64,000 nucleotides of DNA from Arabidopsis thaliana (lineage: Eukaryota > Streptophyta > Magnoliopsida > Brassicales > Brassicaceae): NCBI RefSeq assembly GCF_000001735.4, contig NC_003076.8, positions 17,053,835-17,117,834 of the forward strand, written 5' to 3'. Position 1 is the stretch's first letter; each line of letters begins with the position of its first letter. Position numbers and translations under genes: made by a program. The notes under the pieces are model-generated. The model was not told where the DNA came from and searched no databases. It worked only from the letters and a program-made list of their open reading frames with translations. This document shows positions 12,809 to 22,996 of this stretch, one piece after another.

Positions 12809-15800
12809 TTCCCTGTTGTAGGCTCTTTGTTAGTAATCTTAGATTCGTCATTTCCTGGGTAAGTTTGTTTCTTTCTTCTGTAGCTATTGATTTTATCGAT
12901 TTAGGGTTTTTGGGTATCCTTTATTTTTTTGAAATGTTGCTTTGATTTCTGGGAATTTTAGCTGGATTAGAGCTTAAGGTTGTAATCTAAACAGAGATAA
13001 AATCAGATCTCTGTTTTCCTTTTTTTCTATTGTAAACTTTCCCTTTTAAGCAAAATTTCTCATTTCGTTTGTGTTTTTGGAAATATTCTCTTAATTACAG
13101 TTTCATAGCTTAGTAAGATTGTTATTACAATTCTAGATCTGCTACATTTGTTTTTGTTTGTCTATTGTTTTAGGTTTCGTTGATTCTATTGTTATTGGGA
13201 GCGTCTGATGCGAAAGCTAGGCATCATCATCATCATCATCAACGAATAGCAGTGGAAGGTGTGGAAAGTGGAGTAGCTTCACACTCGTGTATTCATGATC
13301 AGATTATAGAGCAGAGGAAGAGACCGGGTCGGAAAGTGTATTCGGTTACTCCTCAGGTTTATCATGAGCCAAGGAGTGTTGAAAAAGCTTTTCATCATAA
13401 TGGAAGGGTTTTGCTTAGTGTTTTTGATGAGGAGAAGGATGTGAAACAACCTATTAGGATTTATTTGAATTATGATGCTGTTGGTCATTCGCTTGACCGA
13501 GATTGTCAACGAGTTGGCAATATTGTGAAGGTTGGTATTAGGAGTAGCTTTTCAGATTTATGAAATGTAAGGGTTTTTGAAGTTACTGAGTTTTTTTTTG
13601 TTTTACTGAAATCAGTTGGGTGAGCCTCCTTCAAGTACTTTTCCTGCTGTTCCTGCTTGTAATCCTAATACAAAACCTCCGGTTTCTGGTGATTGTTGGT
13701 ATAACTGCACTTTAGATGACATATCTGGCAAGGACAAAAAGCATCGCCTACGCAAGGTTCACTTACTTGATTATTGGTGTCTAAGATCTGTGTTGGTTAC
13801 TGATCCTGCAGATGTTCTGATTTTTAAATCTTCCAAATGAAGGCTTTAGAGCAGACTGCAGATTGGTTCAGAAGAGCGTTGGCTGTTGAACCTGTGAAAG
13901 GGAATTTACGGTTAAGTGGATACTCTGCTTGTGGGCAAGATGGTGGTGTGCAGCTTCCTCGTGAATATGTAGAGGGTAATGCCATTACTGTTTTACTCTC
14001 TGATTGGCAGTTTCGTGCCGTTAAACTTGTTTTGCTAATTTGGTCTAATTCAGTTTCTTTCAAATCAAACAGAGGGTATTGCTGATACTGATTTAGTTCT
14101 ATTGGTGACCACAAGACCTACTACTGGTAATACCCTTGCATGGGCTGTAGCTTGTGAACGTGATCAGTGGGGACGTGCAATTGCTGGTAATTGTCCTATC
14201 CCCCAGTCGATTACCAGAATTTTGAAATCCCTGCATTGCCCTGAGTTTTGAACTAAAGCCAAGATTTTTGGTCTTTTTCAGGGCATGTCAATGTTGCTCC
14301 CCGCCATTTGACTTCAGAATCTGGGACTTTGCTTTCAGCAACCCTCATTCACGAGGTTATGCATGTCCTTGGCTTTGATCCGCATGCCTTTGCTCATTTT
14401 AGAGATGAAAGGAAAAGAAGACGCACTGAGGTATGTTATGAGTATCTAATGTCCTCCTAATCCAGAGAAGAAGTTAGCTATTATTAACATGCCTCAGGCT
14501 TTTTCTTTTTCGTGTTTCATTGCTTATTTATATGGATGAGATGTCTGAACTTTCTATACGAGCTACCTTGTAATAAGCCATTCTTTTCATGTTTGAAGGT
14601 CACTGAGCAACAAATGGATGAAAAGCTGGGCCGGTTAGTAACACGCGTAGTGCTTCCAAGGGTTGTCATGCATTCACGGCATCATTACGGAGTGAGTTCA
14701 ATGTCTTTTAATTACTTCATTCTTAGGAACCAATGAATCTTTGCAAGTTAATTTCTATGACTTTAGTTTTCTGTCCTGTAGTCATAAGAATGTCAAATTG
14801 TTCAACAGGCATTTTCTCAAAACTTCTCGGGATTAGAACTTGAGGATGGAGGAGGACGTGGAACATCGGGTTCCCACTGGGAAAAGAGACTACTCATGAA
14901 TGAGATAATGACTGGATCAGTGGACACAAGATCAGTCGTTTCAAAAATGACTCTAGCGCTATTAGAGGACAGTGGCTGGTATAAGGCTAATTATAGCATG
15001 GCAGACCGTCTCGATTGGGGTCGGAACCAGGGGACTCAGTTTGTCACATCTCCATGTAACATGTGGAAAGGTGCTTACCATTGTAACACAACTCAACTAT
15101 CTGGTTGTACATACAACAGAGAGGCTGAAGGTTACTGCCCAATTCTAAGCTATAACGGAGAATTGCCACAATGGGCCCGTTACTTTCCACAGCCTAACAA
15201 AGGTATGTCCTGATGATTAATTGGAACATGCTGATACGATTATCTAGTTCTTTCAGTTTTTATTAATACTATATATTCTTAGGTTGTTACCTGCTTCAAC
15301 ATGTTAATTTGATACGCAAAATATATATTTCTTTTGCCTTGGTTGTATAGTATATACCAAATTATGCAATCCTGTAGTCGTTTCTTGTTTGGTAAAGACT
15401 AATGAATTTCATACGCAACGTATTGCAGGCGGCCAGTCTTCCTTAGCAGATTATTGTACATATTTTGTTGCGTATTCAGATGGGTCTTGTACGGATATCA
15501 ATAGTGCACGTGCACCTGACAGAATGTTGGGCGAAGTGAGAGGGAGTGAATCCAGGTTATTTAACTTAACTTTATCACTGAATGTTTGTAAATATCCAAA
15601 TGGAATATTGCTCATGAAAGAGTTTGATTTATATATAGGTGTATGGCCTCATCTTTAGTGCGTACTGGGTTTGTTCGGGGTTCCATGACACAGGGGAATG
15701 GTTGTTATCAACATAGATGTAGAAATAATTTGTTGGAGGTATTCTTCTACGTCTTCTTCTCTGTCCTAAGATTTCATTTTATTTTAGTTTTAAAATTTGG

Positions 15801-17211
15801 GTACAAACTTTTATAGATGTAAGGCAGTTTTCAGAAACCACACAAGTCATAGTGCCATCAGTCCTATTTCAACTTGTTTTTATCTTGATACATGGAGATG
15901 AGGAGATCATGCTTTTATGCTTTCTCATGGCTTCACTAGTAATGTTTTTCATGTCCTCCACAATGCCATTCTATTAGGTTGCTGTGGAGGGAGTATGGAA
16001 ATTTTGCCCTCAAGCTGGTGGACCAATTCGATTTCCCGGTTTTAATGGTAAAAATTGCTCTTTATCTTCCTAAAAGAATAATAACATATTGCTACCAAAT
16101 CTTTTGAACCATGAATGTTTTGGTTTTGTAGGTGAATTAATTTGTCCGGCTTACCATGAACTCTGCAGTACATCCGTAGTTTCTGTACTTGGTCAGTGTC
16201 CTAATTCTTGTAACTTTAATGGAGATTGTGTTGATGGGAAGTGTCGTTGTCTCCTTGGTTATCACGGTCATGACTGTAGAAACCGTAAGTATCCTGTATC
16301 ATTCACACTAAATTGTTGCTTGTCAAGTCTCTATCTTTCCCTAAGATCTGAACTTAGAAGTTATGCTTTTCACCATGCAGGTTCATGTCCTAATAATTGC
16401 AATGGACATGGAAAATGCACAACTCAGGGTGTATGCATATGTGAAAATGGATTTACTGGAATCGACTGTTCCACTGGTAACTATCCACATTTCTATAGAT
16501 TGTGTCAAGAATACGTTTATCAATATTATATCTGATAAGAAGTTTCTTTTCAACTATACAGCTATTTGCGATGAACAATGCAGCCTACATGGAGGAGTGT
16601 GTGATAATGGGGTTTGCGAGTTCCGTTGCTCTGATTATGCAGGCTACACATGTCAGAACAGCTCTAAACTAGTTACAAGTTTATTGGTGTGCAAAGATGT
16701 ATTGGAGAAAGACATGTCAGGGCAACATTGTGCTCCAAGAGAGCCTAGCATTCTTCAGCAGCTTGAGGAGGTTGTGGTAATGCCCAACTACAATAGGCTG
16801 TTTCCGGGCGGGGCTCGGAAGTTATTTAACATTTTCGGTAACAGTTATTGTGATGAAGCAGCTAAAAGACTAGCCTGTTGGGTGAGTAACAATCTCTTGG
16901 GATTTGTAGAGTTGTCTAAGTTTCTCCATGATTATAGGCAAGAGACTAGCATTTTCTGATACTGCCATTTGTTCTTTATGATCTCTCTGTACCAGATATC
17001 GATCCAGAAGTGTGATATCGATGGAGACGACAGACTACGAGTATGCCATTCAGCATGTCAGTCCTACAATATGGCGTGTGGGGCTTCTTTAGACTGCTCA
17101 GATCAAACCCTTTTCAGCACGGCAGAAGAAGGTGATGCTGAATGTACGGGGTCTGGCGAAATCAGATCGCCATGGTTTAGCAGTTTGTGGAGTAGATTAG
17201 TAGCAAGTTAA
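12796..17211 (+). CDS. Leishmanolysin-like (peptidase M8) zinc metalloendopeptidase
   Basis: Predicted secreted or endomembrane zinc protease (AT5G42620 from memory). Fifteen exons: 12796-12858, 13174-13530, 13616-13756, 13843-13975, 14073-14186, 14282-14430, 14599-14691, 14809-15202, 15429-15555, 15639-15738, 15978-16047, 16132-16284, 16381-16476, 16562-16881, 16996-17211 (TAA). They give 841 residues with every phase consistent. The N-terminus is a signal peptide (hydrophobic to about residue 34), then six histidines (HHHHHH). The zinc site is HEVMHVLGF (His293, Glu294, His297); the likely third ligand is His373 in GSHWEKR, followed by a Met-turn (NEIMTG). Three cysteine-rich EGF-like units lie at about 600-695 (CPNSC, CPNNC, CDEQC starts). 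The start is the first ATG in this frame. The gene appears complete. Confidence 0.93.
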
Positions 17212-17559
17212 CTAGGAACAATTCATCTGGGCGAAAGAAAGATTTGTGTGTACAAGGTAGATAGTGAGGCAGAGTATTATTTTCCAATCTGTAATTTTTC
17301 TAGGGTTTATGAGGAGACGTAAGTTAGGGGTCTTGCCTTAGCCCACCTGTTAGATGAATTAGAGTATCTTTGTCTGTCTTTCGAGTGAAAATGCAATATG
17401 TATTTGAATATAATATTATAGGAAAAATGGGATTTTTAGGCCGAAGGCCTTCCAAGAGAAAAAAAAAGGGAAAATCTATTTGATTGTCTTCTTCTTCTTA
17501 GCTCTCTATATGTGTCTCTAATTCATTCTTCAAGCTCTTATGTTTTTGTTACGCTTCTT

Positions 17560-18075
17560 AGACTCTAGAGGTGCACTTTGGAGTTGGAGGACTTGTTCCT
17601 CAACAGCAATCGCTAGATAAAAGTTGTCCCGGTCACTCTTTTCGATTGGTCGCTTGTGATGTTGTGTACATTAGAGTGAGGACCATTGATGATCTGCAAG
17701 TGTTTGGCAATGTCTAGATGAAATGGAGAAATCTATTTGGTATCTATAGCAGAAACTTATTTTGGATTAATATATAATTGCAGAAGCGGATTTGCTTGGA
17801 TGTAAGCGTGTTAGTATACCGGTCAAACAAAAGCATAAGTGGGTGAAGCTACTCTTTGTATATCTTGGCGTGGTACAAGATAAGACAATTGCTCTACATT
17901 TGATAGCCAAGCTGCATGCACACTGCACGTAGCGAACCCTAATTTTCGCAAGAGGATCAAACATATTGAGACTGATTATCAATTGGTTCAGACACATGTA
18001 CAAACAACCAAGAATATTGCCAAATTCTAACTAAGGCGCTAATTTTGGAAGAGAGTGTTGTGATATCTGTTGATC
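17560..18075 (+). pseudogene. Decayed Ty1/copia RNase H fragment
   Basis: From about 17899 the frame reads DSQAACTLHVANPNF then RKRIKHIETDYQLVQTHV, matching the copia RNase H tail ('DS.AA.HIA.NP.FH.RTKHIE.D.H.VR'). After a stop, a one-base shift gives TKALILEE, like the usual 'TKAL'. The upstream 340 bases may be older parts of the same element. It differs from the intact copia copy at 36936-41840 and is clearly dead. Confidence 0.6.
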
Positions 18076-18128
18076 ATATTTTTTTTTCTTACTTGTAGAT
18101 ACGCTTATCAAGAAAGATTTGATATCTT

Positions 18129-18258
18129 GTTAATAATACCAAAACAACAAATATGGTGTTAATATTGCTCCAATAGAACGGTAAAAGTGACCCTAAATAT
18201 TCTCTTGGGTGTTTTATGAACAATGTCACACCATATTATTTTGTTTTGGTATCGTGTT
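18129..18258. repeat. Hairpin-forming inverted repeat
   Basis: The arm at 18129-18169 (ATACCAAAACAACAAATATG core) is the imperfect reverse complement of 18219-18258 (CCATATTATTTTGTTTTGGT core), around a ~50-base loop. The sequence ends in GGAGATGCTCTTAG, as in many plant MITEs. The hAT element at 18274 lies at its right edge. Confidence 0.6.
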
Positions 18259-18273
18259 GGAGATGCTCTTAGC

Positions 18274-18519
18274 CAGGCCCGGCCCAGAGCTAAAGATGGT
18301 GAAGTTAGAGCTTTAGGCATCACATTTTAGTAACAAAATTTGGGGCATCAAATTGTAAAATTGTTGGTGGTATAGTGGTCAACGTGTTGAATAACCTTCT
18401 TTTATGTGTCTAGTTCGAGTCTAACTTTTGTCAGAATTTGTTTTTTTTTTCAATACCTCATTACGAATGGGCCAAACACATTTTTGCTTTACGCAACAAA
18501 AAGACTTGGACCGACCCTG
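18274..18519 (+). mobile_element. Non-autonomous hAT element with 8-bp target duplication
   Basis: Flanked by identical 8-base copies CTCTTAGC at 18266-18273 and 18520-18527. The ends are CAGGCCCGGCCCAGAG (left) and, reverse-complemented, CAGGGTCGGTCCAAGT (right): imperfect terminal inverted repeats starting CAGG, typical of hAT. 246 bases, no coding capacity. Inside (18367-18422) is a tRNA-like pair of pol III boxes (GGTATAGTGGTCAA and AGTTCGAGTCT). Confidence 0.8.
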
Positions 18520-18527
18520 CTCTTAGC

Positions 18528-20162
18528 CATTCCAATCTAACAGTAAAGACTCTTAAAATTTCCTTCATCTAATCTTTCTATAAATAATTTGATACTTGGT
18601 TTATACGCTTTTAAAATAATTTATTTGGTGCCGGCTCATCTAGATGTACTCTTGAAAAAATATATTAATTTATTTATATTTTGTTTTAGGTAAAATAATT
18701 AATTGTTATATAACAACTAAAAACCAATATACCGTCAATAAATTGTATGTCTTCACTTTTAATAATATGAACTTTTAATTATAGTTAATATGACATTATA
18801 ATTTGTACAAAACATCTAAATAAATATCAAATTAAATAAGATTAAAGAGAATTAGTACAATGTAATGTATTTTCTTTCATTTTAAATTTATAGATTGTAA
18901 GTTTCTATTAATTAAATTAAAATATATCAGTTATAAAAATATATAATGTTTGTCAAACTATTAAAAATAAAGAAAATTCTAAATTGAGTAACATAATAAG
19001 AAAAAATTGTAACACTAAATTTGGTGTTCCATGGTTGGAGTTGCTCTAATACTATAAAGATTGAATATCAGTGTTCACTCAACCTGTTCATTTTCCGATC
19101 TAGATGAAATAAATTCATTAAAATTGAATTGATGTCACTCATTACATCATTTTAATTAGGTGACGTAGGTTGCATGGTGTGTTTAATTTCACATGTCTAA
19201 TTTGTCTGGTTAGGGTTATTTTGTGTTTGCTATAATGTATAATGATATACATTTTGCTTTGACAAAAAATATACATTTTGTTTGTTGTAACCTATAAATA
19301 TATCTTTTATATTTCGTTTCATCGGACATTTTTAAGGAAAACTAGAGAATTCAAAACTCCATTTTCAAGATGTTACAAAACAAAATGAGTTTATGTTCGC
19401 CACTAGATAATTATTTCACCTTTTAATTATTTTAATCATTATGATTATTACTCCAAGGTCTTTGATGAGCACAAGCGTCCATGAGGAACAAAACCCGACG
19501 TTCTGAAGGAAGTCAAGGTCGCTATTGGCCTTACGTAACAAAGCTACCGATCAAGACCAAAGATCATATCTTCTTTTATATATTAAAATTTAAATATGCA
19601 GTCCATGAGCATGATATAATATTCTCTTTGAGAAAAAAAAATTGATATAATATTCTACCACACATCTCGCAATATATGTGTTGACCCATTATTCAATATA
19701 AGCAAATAATTTACTAAAACTATAGATTTTACTTTTATGTAACAAGCAAAAAAAAAAGAATTGACCACGTTACAAAAAAACTCTCCATATATAACCAGAG
19801 TGGGAGCAGTGGAGCATACCAAAAGAGGAAAGAGGCAGCAGAAACTTTTTAGTTACCAGAGAATCTTTTCCAATTTATATTAAAGTGTGATAATGGAAGA
19901 TTGAGATGTTTTTTTGAAGACTGAAACAAAAACAAGTTATCTCTACTTGAACTTGTACTCCCTTCTCATCGCACTACAACAATACTTACTACTTCAAACG
20001 ATTCTCTTGATTATACATATCAAAAAACTCATAGAACATTCTTGGAAAGAAGTTCATATATGATGATAATATGATTCTTCCGAAGCTCATATGATCAAAA
20101 CAAGTTAAAATTATGTTAAAACTGGTAACCTAAGCTGACTTATTTGTTGTAGCTTAAGGCAA
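18528..20162. other. Intergenic DNA 3' of KAN4
   Basis: AT-rich, no supported gene. About 19450-19560 has slightly raised coding character (KVFDEHKRP, then TKPDVLKEVK after a stop), possibly a small gene relic, but I cannot name it. The KAN4 3' untranslated region should lie just left of 20163. Confidence 0.5.
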
Positions 20163-21913
20163 TTAGCACTTGAGAAGGGTTAAATCACTGGAGGGTTCCG
20201 CATATTCCATCCCCCAACTAGGCCGCCCCAATGTGAAATCCAAATTGAGATGAATGTTGGTATCCTCTTTCTCTTCATTGTCCTATTTTCAAAATATTAC
20301 ACATTATAAGTACATAAGTAAAAGTGTACCATTGTTACCATTGTCAGCATGCAATTAATGAGAGATAAGGGATAAATAATGTACCTTAGTGTGATGAGTT
20401 GTTCCCAAGTGAGAATATGCTTGTGTAGATATGCTCCTAGATACTTCCTTTGTCGATGACCATGAAGCTCTGTTCAAATTTTAATAATAAAACACATTTT
20501 AGAAATCTGTTTATAACTCCTATTGCTGGACAAAATTGTTGTATTTGGACCTACTTCTATATTATCATCAATTAATGTACATATACAAATTAACAAAGAA
20601 AATTCAAATATCTTATATTTCTAATTAGACTAAAACCAAAAACAACCCTTAACGAATTTAATGAGAGATGGAAAAGTACATTCACATAAGCCCTAGGAGA
20701 GGGTCATATTCATCAAATTTCACACAGAACTAAGGCAAAAAGAGATTAAATGCAAAATTTTACAAAAATAAATATATAAATAAAAAGTAACCTTTGGGTC
20801 TTTTGCACAGATGATGAGTTTGGCGAATTTGTGTCAGTTCCTTCATCAGCTTCTTCATTATTATTATTGTCCTCTATCCTCTGCTCTGCCTCTTTCTCTA
20901 CCTTTCCTTCTCCTGTTTATTCCCAAGAACAAAAATACAAATTTTCTTTTAAAAATTAATAAATAATGAAATTTTATTTACATTTATATCTAATAAGAAT
21001 GTAAAAATCAGTGAACTAGTTTGAATGCATACCTGGTGATCCTTTATCAGTGCATTTCACTGTTCTATACATCTGCATTAACAATCACACATTCTTGAAA
21101 AATCAAAAACAAATTAAAGGACGAAAAAAAATAAAAGAAATGTTTGGCTAAGTTCATTTCAACTATGCAATCATGCGTTAGATAGTGGCCCAATTATATA
21201 CATTTCATACATATTTACATATACCTATATATCTATCTACATTTATGTGTTTGAATTCGTATGAGATTCCATTAATTTATATATAAAAAATGAAGAAAAA
21301 ATAATGAACCTGCAAGTGACTCTTGACATGAGCTAGGGTTAGATCCTTCACATTCATGAGCTCCAACACTGATTTAGGCGTTGCTCCTGAGACAAACCAA
21401 TACATGACAAATCTTAATACTTTGGTTTCAAAACGTTACACTAACATACCAATCTCGATTGGTTATGTCTTTCTTTTAAAATTTTTTTTGATTAGTATAG
21501 GAAAATGTAAGAGGACAATACATACTTTCATGGCCGCCAAGAAGTTGAACAGCATGGACGAAGTGAGCATGAAGAGTAGAAGTCCATCTCATTCTTGGAG
21601 CACGAATGCTTCGTTTAAGACCAACCATTGATGATGAGCTTCTCTTGAAATCTCGACCGTAGATTTGAGGTTGGAACATGTTTGAGCGCCTTTGATGATG
21701 ATGGTCAAATCCTAAGCTCAAGAGAGGTTTGTTGAAGAAGTTGTTCTCATGGCTCAGGTCACTGAGGCTGCTTCCAGAATCACTGCTTGTGGAGCTCCGG
21801 TCACCGCCGTGAAGAGGTTTTCCGGCGTGATAGTTAGGAAGACTGATCTGAAGAGACAGATCTGGGACTGAGTTTGAAGCTCTCATACTGTTTCTTGACT
21901 CTAACATCATCAT
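20163..21913 (-). CDS. KAN4: KANADI4 / ABERRANT TESTA SHAPE, GARP transcription factor
   Basis: Nuclear DNA-binding protein of the KANADI group; in Arabidopsis it sets polarity of the ovule integuments (AT5G42630 from memory). Six exons in transcription order: 21526-21913, 21310-21386, 21033-21072, 20792-20912, 20385-20469, 20163-20282 (TAA). Phases close to give 276 residues. The GARP (Myb-like) domain begins at RAPRMRWTSTLHAHFVHAV and runs on through RATPKSVLELM and LTLAHVKSHLQMYRTVK, covering the first three exons. The N-terminal part is Ser-rich; the middle is acidic with an Asn run. The C-terminus contains LNLDFTLGRP and ends DLTLLKC; LNLDF is an EAR-like LxLxL-type repression motif (inference). 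The 5' leader has a GA-rich run near 21980-21998. Looks intact. Confidence 0.95.
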
Positions 21914-22269
21914 CTCACTATTTTCTTTATGATTCTTGTCTACTTAAATAGTGGAGATCAAAGAATGTGTGGAAAGAGAACGAGAGAGAGAGAGAGAGCT
22001 CTGCAGAAACAACACTTTTATTGAGGGAGAAAAAAAAGAGGTAAAATATTATATTTCTCCATCGTTGTCATTATCTCATTAATGTATTAAACAAAATTCT
22101 ATTGTCTTTTTCTTATTATTAAATGGTTTTTTTTTCCAACAAAACAATTCTCTACAATACCTTATTATTCTGAAAACGCTTATTGCACTCTTTTCCTAGT
22201 ACTACCAAATGTTAGTCCCAATGTAATAACCAAAAAAAAAAAAAAACTAGAAGTGAGGAAATATTTATA

Positions 22270-22987
22270 GGGTGAATTGCAAAACTAACTGTTTTTGATA
22301 ATTTATTTAAGAAACTAACACTATAATATACAAAATGTAGAAATTAACACTAGAGGGTAGTAAAATTACTAAATTAGTCTTTTTGATTGGAGATGGTAGT
22401 GGTGGTGATGGTTGTGGCCGGTGGTGGCCGGCGGTGGTGGATGGAGTTGATGGTGGTCGGAAGTGTTGGTGATCGGTGTGGTGGTTGCTATGGTGGTGGC
22501 CCGCGGTGGTAGTGGCCGGCGGTGGTGGTGGTGGCCGGTGGTAGTGGTGGCCGGTGGTGGTGGTGGCCGGCGGTGGTGGTGGCCGGCAGTGGCGGTGGTG
22601 GTGGTGACCGGCGGTGGTGGTGGTGGCCGGCGTGGTGATGGCCGACAGTGGTGGTGGCGGTGGTGGTGGCCGAAGTTAGTGGTGGCCGGAGTCGGTGGTG
22701 GCCGGATTTGATGGTGGCCGACAGTGACGGTGACCGGTGTTGGTGGTGACCGGAATAGATGGTGGTCGGAGTTGGCGGTGATGGCCGGCGGTGGTGGCAG
22801 GCAGTGGTGGCCGGCGGTGGTGACCGGCGGTGGTGGCCAGCGGTGGTGGTTGCTACTGAAGGTATTGAGGCAACAAGGACAAATTGAGTAATATTACATA
22901 TAATACAGAGAATATTATAATTACATAGTTAGGATGGTTAGTTAGTGAATTATAGTTTTTTTTGTTAGTTATTTATGCAAATTTCCC
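22270..22987. mobile_element. Non-autonomous MULE-type element, exact 9-bp target duplication
   Basis: Identical 9-base flanks ATATTTATA at 22261-22269 and 22988-22996. The left end GGGTGAATTGCAAAACTAAC and the reverse complement of the right end GGGAAATTTGCATAAATAAC match at most positions (16 of the first 21). A 9-base duplication with GGG-starting AT-rich ends fits Mutator-like elements. 718 bases; most of the interior is a GC-rich tandem repeat unlike anything else in the window. It lies about 360 bases upstream of the KAN4 ATG. Confidence 0.78.
22390..22855 (+). repeat. GGTGGTGGCCGG-type minisatellite
   Basis: Irregular tandem array built from GGTGGTGG and GGCCGGCGGTGG units, roughly 460 bases, strongly G-rich on the + strand in an otherwise AT-rich region. 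It opens a run of W/G/V-rich frames (for example 22463-22711) that simply translate the repeat. Frequent GG runs could allow two-tetrad G-quadruplexes on the + strand. Confidence 0.9.
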
Positions 22988-22996
22988 ATATTTATA

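Noticed and set aside
18365..18426. Possible tRNA gene from A- and B-box-like motifs
   Set aside because: No matching acceptor or anticodon stems; it lies inside a hAT element and is better read as tRNA-like debris.
19450..19560. Coding-like stretch (KVFDEHKRP... TKPDVLKEVK)
   Set aside because: Too short, interrupted by a stop, and not attributable to a known family.
22463..22711. 82-codon Trp/Val/Gly-rich open frame
   Set aside because: It is a direct translation of the GGTGGTGGCCGG minisatellite inside a MULE-type element; no leader, domain or splice support.
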